64,000 nucleotides of DNA from Lineus longissimus (taxonomy: Eukaryota > Nemertea > Pilidiophora > Heteronemertea > Lineidae): NCBI RefSeq assembly GCF_910592395.1, contig NC_088315.1, positions 13,375,808-13,439,807 of the forward strand. The letters run 5' to 3'. The notes under the pieces are model-generated. The model had not been told where the DNA came from and made no database searches. It was given only the letters and a program-made list of their open reading frames with translations. The translations under genes were made by a program, and so were the position numbers. Shown here one piece after another: positions 53,872 through 64,000 of the stretch. The first letter of the stretch is position 1. Each line of letters begins with the position of its first letter.

Positions 53872-56115
53872 GGGTTGCGTCATTTGTACGGACGAGTGCC
53901 GCGGCGGAATAACACGGGGTGTCCCACAAAATACTCCACCGGTTTTTACGGGGTGTTTGAGTACCTTAAACGGGGTACCTTTACGGGGTGTTTGAGTACC
54001 TTAAAAAGCGTAAAAAAGGCATATCAAGGCTTGTTTGCTAAGTGTAATGGATGATTGAAAGAAAAGAACTTCGAACAACAATGTCTGGTCCATAGTTTGG
54101 AATCCGGGAGAATTACCTTGGCATTTTAGTTGGGACACCACGTATGCTTAAAAGGGCAAAAACTATTGAGTAATCAGTGAGGTTTCAGGCGTATATAAAG
54201 TTTGGGTACTGTCGGAAACCTCTTCTTGCCTTGCCTACAACTTGTAGAAATATGGATGAGCCACTGCCTAAAAGAAAGCGTAGTTATTCCGTGTCGGAGA
54301 AGCTGCGATACCTGCAAGACTTTGAGATTGCCATTGGAAATGACACTGTGCGAACGATGACAGAATTTGCCAACCACCACAACATACCTTTTGAGACGTT
54401 TCGCAGGTGGAACCGTCATGACCTGGAATTGAAGGAGCAGAACCGGGGCAAAGACCGAAAGGTGAAGCAGAGGTTGATTGGTTACTGGCCTGAGGTCGAA
54501 GACCAACTAGAAATTTGGTTCCGGGTTGTTCCGCGAAGACGTCTACCTGTTGTGATCCAGGATGTCCAGGAGAAGGCCGTGCAACTATTCCACACCTGGT
54601 GGGATGCCCTCCCAGAAGAGCGCCGACAACTCGCCACAGAAGCAAAACCACTAATGCATGATTTCCATGCATCCAACGGCTGGGTGGAACTTTTTATGAA
54701 GAGGAAGGACACCAGCCTGCGAAAAGTCACGAAGAACACTACCACAATTCCAGAAAACGCCGTTGTCCTGGTTCGAAACTTTCGCGATGAAATAACCAAC
54801 ACCATCGAAAATTTTGGTATACCAATGCGCCTGTTTTTCAACATGGACCAGACTTTCCTCCTTTTTGACCACCGCCTAATGTACACCCTCAATGAGAAAA
54901 GGCGGCAAGGCTGTTGATGTACGAACCTCCAGGAAGAATCCAAAGCTGGGATGTTCTGTTACACTTTGCGTGGCGGCGAATGGCGATAAGATGCGAGCCC
55001 ACATCACCATTCCGAGAAGAGGATTTGTTCGCGCGCTTCGAGCTCTGGAAGAGGCCGAGTTGCCCGAAAACGTTGTGGTCACATCGTCCGCCACGGGATG
55101 GGTCAGACAGGAGACGATTCACCATTGGCTTGACGAAATCTTCATACCATACGTCCATGAGGCCCATGCTGAACAGTTCATACTTTTGGTGGATCAGTTC
55201 AGAGTACATCGAACGGAGAACTTTAAGAATCGTCTCGCAGCAGAAGGGGGCTGACTCAACTTTGTACCGGCCGGATGCACATCTTTGGCACAACCCCTGG
55301 ATGTGGCTGTCATGAGATCCTTCAAATGTCACGCCAGACAAGCATGGAAGTCATGGAAGACCGAAAACACCAACGAAGCAGGCCAGTGTGATCCAATTGG
55401 ACTCAGAGATGTTGTCAACATCGTCAGCCGTGCCTTGGAAGCGATCAGCCCAGAGGTCGTCGAGCATGGATTTGAGAAAGCGTTACGCCCACAGAACATA
55501 GACGCAGGTCCACACCCAGTTCCAGATGACGACGATGACGATGAACAGGGGGTAGAATTCCTCAATCTGCCTGATGAGTTTGAGCCTGAGATAGCAGGGC
55601 AGTAAGCAATCGGGTCAACAGAGACAATCGGCAACCGGACCAGAATAAAAATCAAAAATAATGAATAAAAAAATTAAAAAAACAGAAATGAGAAATATTT
55701 AAAAAAACGATGAATAAAGGCAAAAAAAGATGAATAAAGATTGGCTGAAAGCCAATCTGAATAAACCTGAATGCATGAAGCGTCGCTGTCTTGAAGCGAT
55801 GCTGGTAGAGCCCCCAAAAGGCCTGTGATGCCCACTCCAACGCGTTTTATGTGAGAAAGGGTTAACGTTGATCTATCAAACAGACCCAAACCGCAAAACC
55901 GCACTGAAACCGCAAACTCAGACCGCAAACCACAATAAACGCGAGCGCTTTGCATATCCTATGTGTCTCGTTAGGCCAATCTGTCCTTCTACTAGTAACA
56001 CACCTACTTCATTCAACTTTCGACCAATGAGTGAAATGGTATTGTGCCCTGTGCTCGCGGTAGGCGTATGCATTAAGCCTAATGAACCGGTCTTACATCT
56101 ATGAAAAGACGGTAT
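53872..56115 (+). mobile_element. pogo/Tigger-like element, approximate limits
   Basis: The left part (GGGTTGCGTCATTTGTACGG) and the 3' part (AATGAACCGGTCTTACATCT and AAAAGACGGTATGT near 56100) both recur in a shorter relative at 62772-63760. This suggests they lie inside the same element. Exact TIRs and a TA duplication could not be identified. Confidence 0.5.
54252..55605 (+). pseudogene. pogo/Tigger-like (CENP-B/DDE) transposase, two frameshifts
   Basis: The first frame (54252 to about 54897) has an N-terminal HTH (RSYSVSEKLRYLQDFEIAIG, EFANHHNIPFETFRRW), a CENP-B-type second HTH (DQLEIWFRVVPRRRLPVVIQ) and the first DDE motif FFNMDQTFLLFD. A one-base shift near 54897 leads to a frame up to 55254 with GGKAVDV, SVTLCVAANGDKM and the second motif ILLVDQFRVHRT. 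A further shift near 55250 leads to CTSLAQPLDVAVMRSFK (third acidic residue) and an acidic tail ending at 55605. All three catalytic acidic residues are present (DDD), so decay is recent or partial. It is related to the remnant at 38925-40001. Confidence 0.88.
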
Positions 56116-56290
56116 GTCTGTTTATTCCTACTATATAGAAGATTACAAAAAAATCAAAGCAACATATAACAACTAATGTACACTATTTACATACTTCTAG
56201 CTGTTGTCAAAAATATGGAGTCTTAGGCAAGGAAAAAATATGTAGTCTTAGAAAAAATATGTAGTCTTTGGCAAGGAATACATTTTAGAT
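55606..56290. other. transposon 3' sequence and LINE 3' flank
   Basis: Contains an A-rich stretch (AATGAATAAA-like units, 55660-55740), short ACCGCAAA repeats near 55890-55935, and the 3' end shared with 63710-63760. The LINE at 56296 begins somewhere after 56115. Confidence 0.4.
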
Positions 56291-56297
56291 AATTAGC

Positions 56298-57141
56298 CTA
56301 AACATTCCAGCACTGTGCTGTGATCCGAAGAAGTGCTACATTTTCTTCATAATCAAAAGCGGAAAGTTGTTTCCCGAGCAATCTTTCTGTGAGTTCATCG
56401 TCGCACATGTTCCACAGTGCTGTGCTGAGTTCAACTGGGCGTTCATTTTCAATTTGTTCCCAAAATTTCTCACGTTGGGAGGAAAAACCTGAACATCCAC
56501 AGAAAAAATGAAGTTGCGGATCGGTATAACATTGTGTACATCGATTGCACTTTGTTTCTGTGATAGTTTCTGGTAGTGTGTTTAGCTTAGCTAGGAAGGC
56601 ATAGTTGCTTTTGTGCTTCCGATCAGTTTGAGCGGTTGTCCATATTAAAGGACGGATAGTCCAGAGACTTTTCAATGTTCATTATTCTGAAAAGATTATT
56701 GCGTGTACATTCTGCTCTGAAGTTTAAGTTTTCTTGAATGAGAACAGATTTTTGAACTAAAGACTACCAGGGGGTACCAGTTGGCACACTTAGTTGACCG
56801 CTTTCAGTGAACTCTTAGTTGACCGCTTTCAGGGAGTTTGAAAGGTTATACCTGTCCATTACTGTTTGGCACATACCCGAGACAAGTTTCGGAACTATTT
56901 GTTCTGTTCAACATTGAGCAGAACCGAAAATTGAAAACACGCCTGGGAAGTAGGTGCTCAGGCATTCTTGTTAACTGTCCAAAGAATAGAAGACATTGTT
57001 TATCGATGAGTGCTTTTAGGCTTATACTTCCTATCAATGCTTGTGTTGTTACAGTTCGAGTGATTTTGCTAAATCCTTGCATTCGTCTGAGACAAAATCT
57101 GTTAGCACGCTCTAAGATCATTAAGTCACGTTCAGACATTA
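56298..57141 (-). pseudogene. LINE C-terminal region
   Basis: The frame 57139-56846 (MSERDLMILERANRFCLRRM, QALIGSISLKALIDKQ, LLFFGQLTRMP) is the post-RT segment. A frameshift leads to 56675-56298, which ends with a zinc-finger-like NRCTQCYTDPQLHFFCGCSG motif and a stop. A 25-bp tandem duplication (CTTAGTTGACCGCTTTCAG, near 56788-56832) lies between the two frames. Confidence 0.83.
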
Positions 57142-57142
57142 T

Positions 57143-58534
57143 AGGTCTGTCTCATAACAGAACGTTAGGAACGGACGGGAACCAAAATCAACGTCCATGG
57201 ACGCGTAGTAGGATTAATCTAATAGGCCTTCACATGTCACGTGGAGTACGTTTGCGTTCCAAGTTCTGAATGGAGGCTGGCCATGTAACAATGATCTTTG
57301 CACTGGATAATTGCATTCAATGGCAATAGACCGCCCATATGGGAAGGTTCATGTAATTTTCCTTTATTGTGCGTCTAGCCTTATCCCTGTGGTGACATGA
57401 TTAGACACGCATTGAAAATGGTCAATAAAATATCATTCCTTTGTCCGAAATTGAATTGATTATTGATAACATTTAATTGCCATGGTTTGTGTTGGCCAGC
57501 AGTCGCTTGGCCTCACGCTACTTTCACCATGGAGAGAATTAGGATGTTTTTGTTCGCTGCTCCGCCGCCCATACCACCGCCACCAGTTTTGCTTACACCA
57601 GCATTTCATAATTTAGAAGTGCGTCCGCCTCCGTTGCCTCCAAGACTTGATGAAGTTCTCACCAATCAACCAAATAGTCCATACGGTGGTAACGACGTCT
57701 TTACCAGGATTAGAAACCACCAGATGGACTTTTGGTATCTATCAGGTGAGACAGTGGCCTCTTTCCAGCACCTCGTAGAGGACATTACGCCCCTTCTGGA
57801 AAACAGGCCAGGACGGTACCGAGATCATTTGCTGTCGGTGGAGAACCGCTTACTACTTTTTTTCTATTGGATCAAGAAATATCCGGACATTGTTGCGATG
57901 AGTGCAATGTTTGATATCAGCAAGCAATCTGTTTGCAGGGAACTTTATTTTATGACAGATGTTTTGTGGACTTATTTTCAAGACGGTATAACATGGCCGA
58001 CCGATGAAGAGTGGGAACAACTGCGGGGCAACTGGGATACTATTCCAGATGCTGTTGGGGCGATAGATGGAACGGTACACGCAATCGAGATCCCAAAGAC
58101 TGAGGATCCCCACCTTATCATAGTCATAACTTGTTACTGTTACTCAGCCACAGTCCAACAATGAACCGCTTTCTTTTGCATAGTAACTACTTAGATAAAA
58201 AAAGACACTCAATTTGGTTAATACGAGCCAACCAGGCTTTTATCAATAATTGACCGCTTGTCTATAACAAGGCCTATTCGGTAACATCGGTAACATCGAT
58301 TTCCCTTCATTGACAGTTAACCAATGCACGTTGTATGTATAGGTGGGCGTTCCTAATGTGCTTTGGTGACCACCAATCAGAAGAAGGACCTTACGTATGT
58401 ATTCATCACAGCAGCGCAGCCCTGGTGGTAATGCTCGTGTAACCAATAGCATCAAAGGTAACAAGCATGGTACGTTGAATTAGGTACTTCTTAGGTTCCC
58501 GTCTGTCCCGAACGTTCTATCATGAGACAGACCT
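57143..58534 (+). mobile_element. ISL2EU/Harbinger-like element, 2-bp AT TSD
   Basis: TIRs starting AGGTCTGTCTCAT(A/G)A(C/T)AGAACG run about 41 bp with few mismatches, at 57143 and 58534. AT flanks both sides (57141-57142 and 58535-58536). Removing the element plus one AT restores an open LINE reading frame (ELWSN joined to MSERDLM), which fixes the ends to the base. An AT duplication fits ISL2EU elements, not typical TWA Harbingers. Confidence 0.93.
57529..58164 (+). pseudogene. truncated ISL2EU/Harbinger-like transposase
   Basis: The frame (ATG at 57529; open upstream to 57463) has a proline-rich start, a helical region (FQHLVEDITPLLENRPGRYR, LLLFFYWIKKYPDIVAMSAM) and an HTH (DISKQSVCRELYFMTDVLW). 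It then has the first catalytic motif, PDAVGAIDGTVHAIEIPK. After KTEDP similarity ends abruptly and a stop follows at 58164. The second Asp and the Glu are missing, so this is an internally deleted, non-autonomous copy. Confidence 0.8.
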
Positions 58535-58705
58535 ATTGGACCATAGTTCACTGCCGTAAAGTGCCTTCGGGAGGCATATTCTACAGTAGATATGGTAACT
58601 GGAGATGGGATTAAATTTGTTGGGTTGCATCCCCGGACCTAGTATGCACATGAGAGTTTTCTTTAGCTTTTGAGCGGCGGAAATTGCTGTTGTCGTTGTT
58701 CGACC

Positions 58706-59658
58706 CTATTTGTTCTGTATTACACCAAGGTGTATGTGCGAAGCGGCTTCCTTAACCGGTTTGTCTCCAAGCGTCCACGTTCGTTCATGAGAAATACTTT
58801 GCCATTGATGCTGTGTCACACCAAACACCACAACAATGCACTTGTCTGAGTTATAGTCGTACCTCCACTTGATTGAATATTTGAAACTGCATGACATCAT
58901 GTGATCAAGACCATATTTGGCAAGTGACACGAGGGTTAGGTCGTCAGCATGACAGGGGGAACCACATTCTATGTCTCCTAGTTTTGCGCCAAAATTTGTG
59001 TTCTCTAAGGTATAGAGGAGATTGTCCATATACAGCAGATAGAGCCACGTGGAGAGCACTCCACCCTGACGAACGCCATGTTTGATGCTAAACCATGGTG
59101 AGTACATATCATTTTCCATGACACAGCTTTCAATATTTTGGTAGCAGGTTGCGATAATGCGCCATAGTTTGCCTCGTACTCCAAGGTTAAACAGTTTGTA
59201 AAGCAATCCGTCTTGCCAAACAGTGTCATAAGCCTTAGCTGCATCTAAGAAACAGGTGTACACTTCAGAATGCCTTTCCAATAGATGCGAGATTGTTTCT
59301 TGTAGTACGAATGTCGTTGAGACACAGCTGCGCATTTCTGATACGCGCTCTGCTGTTGATGGGGGGGAAAATAATGTTCTCCTCACAGGTCCATGTTTTA
59401 AGCCGCTCGTATATGAGTCTTTCAAACAGTTTGTACACGGTTGGCAATAGGGTGACTGGACAGTAGCTGTTTGGGTCACTCCTGTCCTTTCCCTTTCTTT
59501 TGTGTAGGGTATGGATAGCACCCTGTTTTGCATCTTTCGGTACATGTTCCGTTAACATAAACTGATTAAATAGGTTCGTTAGCGCTTTGTGAAGTGCAGA
59601 GCCACCGTATTTTAAATGTTCATTGGAGACTCCGTCAAGTCCCGATGCTTTGTCGTTT
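58706..59658 (-). pseudogene. LINE reverse transcriptase, frameshifted
   Basis: The upstream frame around 59558-59265 (QGAIHTLHKRKGKDRSDPNS, VTLLPTVYKLFERLIYERL) is followed after a shift near 59360 by VYTCFLDAAKAYDTVWQDGL, VRQGGVLSTWLYLLYMDNLL and the catalytic box CHADDLTLVS, with His where Phe/Tyr is usual. The domain continues through VKEAASHIHLG to 58706. The RT of this LINE is unlike that at 18148. Confidence 0.85.
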
Positions 59659-61062
59659 TTAAGAAGTCGTAGACATGACTACCTCTTCTTGGGTAAATGG
59701 GTCGTCAAGCACAGATATGTGGATTCCTTGCGATTGGTTTGCCATTTCACGAATTCTTTTTTCCACTTCCTCTCTAAAAGTCTCGTCATATTTACCACTC
59801 TGGTCAGGTTTGTAAAGATTCGCAAAGTAATCTGCCCATTTGGAGCAGATGTCACTGGTGTCATATACCACTTCCCCGTTAAATCGCATGGGAGGAGGTG
59901 GTCTCTCTTGATTGCGTTGTTTACTTTTCAGTAATTTCCAAAAGAGCGTTTGGTCAAATTCTGCTGCTTCATTTATTTCATCATAGAATTGCTCCTGAAG
60001 TCTTTCATTTAAACGTCGCATTTCGGCGCGAAATCCTCGTTTGCTGTCCTTATATTGCTTTCGTGTATCACTGGACATTGCTCTGGGTTTTCCCGCTAAG
60101 ACCCAAGCATGGCGTAATTGACGCATTTTTGTATGCAGGTCTTTTAAGCACTCGTTCCAATACGGACGGAGTCTTTTGTTAAGATTGCTTTTCGGAATAG
60201 ACAGCTCGGCAGCATTTACCATGGCGCTCATGATTTGATTGTAGTGGTCATCAATATCACAGTTTGAGGCTGAGGGGCTGGACTCGAATGCTGGCAACGT
60301 AGCTTTTAGGGCTGCGCAATAATGCTCGATTCTTTGGAAGTTTGACCGGATACAACGTGCCCAATGAAATGTTGTACGTTTCGGTCTTCTCACATTTTCG
60401 CGATTATCAGTTTGCTTTACATTTCTATTCTCGCAGGCGTATGTCATAATCACGAAGAAGACTGGGAGGTGATCTGATGTATTGAGTGTTTCATCATCGA
60501 TTACCTCATTGTCCTTTGAATGTTCTAGTATTACCAAGCTCACACAGATGTGATCTATGAGCGTTTTGTGGGAGCCTTCGTACGGGTCAAATGTAAATAT
60601 TGGCCCTTTACAACAGGAGCTGACAGGAATTGAGTGCAAGTTAGCATTATTAAGAAAGGCTGTTAGCACGCGCGTTCTTTGGCAGTTCGGCCTTATTGGC
60701 ATTCTCTCCCCTGTGGTTTGAGCGTTTAGATCTCCTAATACGATTACGTTTCCAACCGAGTCATATGCATCATGCACTTCGGCAAGGTAGTCAACATATT
60801 CTACGAAGAACTCCACTGGATGATTGACGCTTGGTAGATATACCATCAGGATAAAAGTGGGTCTGCGATTTGGGATGCTAACACATATTCCGACGATTCG
60901 GTCACCCACTATATCTAGTGTTCTTATCAAAGAGGAAAGGGTTTTGTGCCACATGATTGCGTTTCCAAACATTATTATTCGCAAATCAGTGGGCCATTGA
61001 AAACGAAGCCCGAAAATTGACTGAATAGTTACAATCAGTGCGAACCGGTGTAACAGTAACAA
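59659..61062 (-). pseudogene. LINE AP endonuclease and linker, 5'-truncated
   Basis: A 467-codon frame. It contains the APE endonuclease motifs VIVLGDLNAQTTGER (Asp111), FTFDPYEGSHKTLIDHICVS and NTSDHLPVFFV (catalytic SDH), then a basic helical linker (RPYWNECLKDLHTKMRQLRH, FRAEMRRLNERLQEQFYDEI) that normally precedes RT. It ends at a stop just before the RT, where a one-base shift separates the two. The first part of the endonuclease, with its catalytic Asn and Glu, is absent or degraded near the poly-C boundary. Confidence 0.85.
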
Positions 61063-61065
61063 ATG

Positions 61066-61082
61066 CCCCCCCCCCCCCCCCT
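61066..61082. repeat. poly-C run at LINE 5' end
   Basis: About 16 C directly at the 5' limit of LINE similarity, mirroring the run at 20629-20650. Confidence 0.8.
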
Positions 61083-61734
61083 GGAAAAAGTGTACGGCCC
61101 TATTGTATTCTGCAATATGGTTCTATAGAGACCCTGACCGTCAATAGCTCAGATATTGAAGCGCATAACAGAATCCTTTGTTTCCCGGGCATTCTATCCT
61201 AGGTCATTTTAAACTTCTACACCGGCCGACTGGTCAATTTAGTAGGATCCAAGTCCGCAAGAAAAGAGTGCATAACCCATGAAACGCACTTACGCTTTGA
61301 TGCGTAATATCACCGACGGCTGCTTTGCGGTTAGGCATCAATAAAAGTTCCTTGACGCTGCCTAAAATCGGCGAATAGAGTATAGGCAATTATGTTTCAT
61401 TAGTTACACTCCAATTGGTAGCTTGGAATGCGCTTACCTTGGGAAATACCCCTTGACTATAGCTCGACCTTAATGACTTTACACAGATTTTTGAGGCTGA
61501 CAATACTATTGAAACTCCCGATTTCTGGGATGTATATACATACGTAACATAATTGACATTATCATATTTATAGCTCAATAACCGAAACCTTGGTGCCCAT
61601 TTTGACAAAAAAATGTGTATGTCCATGCAGGTCTCAAGATGTGTTCAGGGAGTGTACTTTCTGATTAGTCAAATCTCCAAGATATACGGCATTATCTAGA
61701 CATTTCCTCATGTGCCCGTGTAATAAATGCCTTG

Positions 61735-62395
61735 GTTACGTCCCGTCTCGATTTTCAGAACGGTCTGCTTCTTGGTCTGCCGCATTATGAGTTACATCGG
61801 CTGCAAAAAGCACAAAATGCTGCAGCTCGGCTTCTCACCCAGACCAAGAGGCGGGATCATATTACACCTGTCTTAAAGGAATTGCATTGGTTGCCGTGAG
61901 TTCGCGCATTGAGTACAAGGTCTTCCCGATTGCCCACAAATCATTGCATCAGGAGGATAGTCCCAGCTACTTGAGAGGGTTGCTCAGCCTGAATGTGCCG
62001 TCCCTTGTGCTTCGGTCCTCAGATGATCCATGGCTTCTTACCATTCCACGTTCCAAGGGGTCATATGGGGATCGGAGTCTTGGTGCGATGGCTCCCAGGC
62101 TGTGGGACTCTCTCCCAGTTTCTTTGCGCGATCTTGCGGACACCAATGCATTCAAAAAACGCCTAAAAACTCAGCTTTTTATAAGATGTTTTAGTAATGT
62201 CTAGTCAACTTTTTTATCAAAAATGTCAAAAATTGTCTTTTATAATGTACTAAAATCTACTTCTTTTATTTCTGTCACACTTATTTTATGTCTTTATATA
62301 TATATTATCTTTTGTAGAGCGCTTAGGAAATGATTTTATTCGTTAGTGTAGCACTCTAATTTAATAAATAGTATTATTATTATTATTATATAATA
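61735..62395 (+). mobile_element. CR1/L2-like LINE 3' end
   Basis: The sense LDFQNGLLLGLPHYELHRLQ, KAQNAAARLL and HITPVLKELHWLP, then after a one-base shift near 61893 SSRIEYKVFPIAHKSLHQED, APRLWDSLPVSLRD and FKKRLKTQLFIRCF, is the C-terminal tail of a CR1/L2/Rex1-type RT, with a stop at 62204. The 3' end TAGAGCGCTTAGG is followed by an (ATT)n tail at 62365-62390. It is from the same broad group as 39097-39530 but on the other strand. Confidence 0.88.
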
Positions 62396-62770
62396 AGAAA
62401 TGCTCTGCTTGATGGAGCCATTTTTTGCGAATAACGTTCTCTAAGACGAGCATGAAGGTGAAAAAATGCCAGCAAAAACTGTTATCAAAATTTTTTTGTC
62501 CACCATTGCTTGGATGTTTGGGCCCATTGTGCGGTCTCATTCCTGGAGCTGTTCGCTTTTGTTTCCGTTAGCAGACGACAAAAATGCCTCGCTTTGACTG
62601 AAAATGCCCTGTTTCGTTGGATGTTCGGTCCCATACCTCCTAACCCCTGTATAAGGCCGATTCCCAAACCCACTCGGAATGGTATCCTGAAGATAATTGT
62701 ATAGCGATAACCGTCAAATCAAACACGGAGCCGGGGTGTAAAAAAGACCTAAATTTGTTATTTTCCGCCA
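62396..62770. other. non-coding stretch
   Basis: A string CATTGCTTGGATGTTTGGGCC...CATTGTGCGGTCTCATTCC is partly repeated in inverted/direct form near 62615 (GTTGGATGTTCGGTCCCATA). No gene. Confidence 0.3.
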
Positions 62771-62771
62771 A

Positions 62772-63760
62772 GGGTTGCGTAACTTTGCACGGCCAAATGG
62801 CATGAGGAATAGGATGTACACGATGTCCCATAAAAATGCATCAAATGGAATTTTAATAGGATTTTCGATTAAAATCATTTTCGAGAATTTGTTTTCTTGT
62901 TCGATAAGTTAGTCGTATGACAGTATGCAATGGGTGAGGTCAAGTATTGGATTTAATCAGTTTTTAAGATCAAATTTTTAAGCTAAAATCAGTATTTGGC
63001 CTCTCAACTAATTTTAGTTTCAAACTCAATTTAAACCGCTTTAAGAAGGTTCTATGACTAGTTTTAAGACTTAAATAAAACTTGGCAAGTTTTAATCTGA
63101 ACGTTTCGCCCATGGAACATTGACGCAGGTCCACATCCAGCACGAGAGGATGAAGACGACGAAGCCGATTTAGAGTTCCTTAACCAGCCAGATGAAGAGA
63201 TGGTGCTGTAAACCGACAAAGCCATTTGTAAACTTATAAAATTAAAAACAAGATAAAGTAAAAACAAAACAAGAGCAAAAAAGAAATACAAATCGCACGA
63301 GAGCACTAATAGTAATTTCAGACGGCAGCACTGAAAATCTGAAATCTAGTTGAAATGTTAGTGCTGCCACCTATATTTTCACACCGGCTCTCGCACGAAA
63401 AAATAGATTGGAGCACCAAACTCAGTGCCATTTTTTATGGTGCACCCTTCAGGCCTACGCATGAAGCGTGGGCACCCGCTATTGCAGAACCCGCGATCTT
63501 AGATTTTGCAAAGGGTTAACGACCCACTCGCTCATTCAAACAAGGCTAATCCCACATAAATTGTAGAAGCCTACAACCATAATCACTTTCGCAAAAAAAT
63601 ATTCATATCTTGCGGCTAACCTATCTGTCTTTACTTTTAACAGAGGCCCAGCTTCGTTCCATTCCATTCCATCAGACCTACGAGAGTGCGGGAGTATTGT
63701 TCCCGTTCTTGGTAGCTAATGAACCGGCCTTATAGCCATGAAAAGACAGTATGTTCGTAC
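62772..63760 (+). mobile_element. internally deleted relative of the 53.9-kb pogo/Tigger-like element
   Basis: The left end (GGGTTGCGTAACTTTGCACG, then GGAATA and GTCCCATAAAA) parallels 53872-53935. At 63105-63211 the last codons of the transposase are recognisable (NIDAGPHPAREDEDDE, ending before a TAA), matching 55490-55605. The 3' string AATGAACCGGCCTTATAGCC near 63718 parallels 56083. Most of the transposase gene is missing. Confidence 0.6.
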
Positions 63761-63769
63761 AAAATGTGG

Positions 63770-64000
63770 CAAAGGGTTTTTAGATTCACGAACGCTCTTA
63801 TTATTCTCAGCCGTTGCCGTTTGGGCATGTTATTAGAGAGGTTAAGAACTCGAACGATAAACGACAACGGTAACGACAATGCCGTCATTAGGTTTATCGT
63901 GAAAAAATAACATTAGTTGGGTTAAGAAGCATACATTGAATTCCCGGTAAACGTAAAATGTTCATTTGGCTGACACTGATCCGAGTCCGGAAAGACTAGG
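63770..64000. other. non-coding end of window
   Basis: Nothing recognised. Confidence 0.3.

Larger units (their letters stand above)
56296..61065 (-). mobile_element. APE-type LINE, split by a DNA transposon
   Basis: On the minus strand it runs from a poly-C/G run at 61066 (5' truncated inside the endonuclease) through endonuclease, reverse transcriptase and a C-terminal zinc-finger region to about 56296. The 1,392-bp element 57143-58534 interrupts it. No poly-A or target duplication was identified at the 3' end. Confidence 0.87.

Noticed and set aside
1-64000. CRISPR array or bacterial-type operon
   Set aside because: The tandem repeats present (21, 60, 83 and ~290 bp) have no spacer-repeat structure, and the genes are spliced.

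Overview
The window is animal genomic DNA dominated by transposable elements. Spliced genes, CR1/L2-like and APE-type LINEs, a tRNA-derived SINE, Harbinger, Tc1, pogo/Tigger and long-TSD DNA transposons, and a gene built from phase-1 cysteine-rich exons together suggest a marine invertebrate, perhaps an invertebrate deuterostome. The species cannot be named from the sequence. No CRISPR array, rRNA, operon or convincing functional tRNA was seen.

Layout. 0.8-2.3 kb: a broken Ty3/gypsy integrase tail joined to a degenerate ~290-bp tandem repeat. 2.3-6.9 kb: an island of minus-strand ORFs resembling Polinton/adintovirus-type viral DNA (a capsid/penton-like protein, a CWCKP..CHGD protein, a fragment of a polymerase-associated protein) plus a dUTPase whose catalytic Asp is replaced by Tyr. 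7.7-10.7 kb: an apparently intact Harbinger transposon with perfect 30-bp TIRs and a TTA target duplication. Its transposase gene and its MADF-BESS gene lie on opposite strands and are interdigitated, each having exons inside the other's intron. 11.3-17.8 kb: a second, decayed Harbinger split by a 3.46-kb element with a 9-bp target duplication. 17.8-20.6 kb: a 5'-truncated LINE. 22.0-24.5 kb: a Tc1-like element with a deleted transposase. 24.7-37 kb: mostly non-coding, with a dispersed hairpin-ended repeat, short tandem repeats, an orphan Harbinger Myb/SANT exon and a Harbinger-type MITE. 37.4-40.0 kb: a Tigger element holding a composite element with 444-bp direct repeats and a LINE 3' end. 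41.4-42.4 kb: a fragment of the 9-bp-TSD family, a 31-bp palindrome and an 83-bp minisatellite.

42.5-49.4 kb holds the one convincing host gene: four plus-strand exons encoding an EMI-like cysteine-rich module, two further cysteine-rich modules and an EGF-like module, all joined by phase-1 introns. Its introns contain repeats, and a Tc1-type MITE lies just downstream. 53.5-56.1 kb: a SINE and a frameshifted pogo/Tigger-like transposase gene, with a deleted relative at 62.8-63.8 kb. 56.3-61.1 kb: an APE-type LINE cut exactly by a 1.39-kb ISL2EU/Harbinger-like element with a 2-bp AT duplication. 61.7-62.4 kb: another CR1/L2-like 3' end.

The clearest unusual system is the interdigitated two-gene Harbinger. 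Its transposase and its DNA-binding partner probably act together, as in other Harbinger elements, but the opposite-strand nested arrangement could couple or limit their expression.
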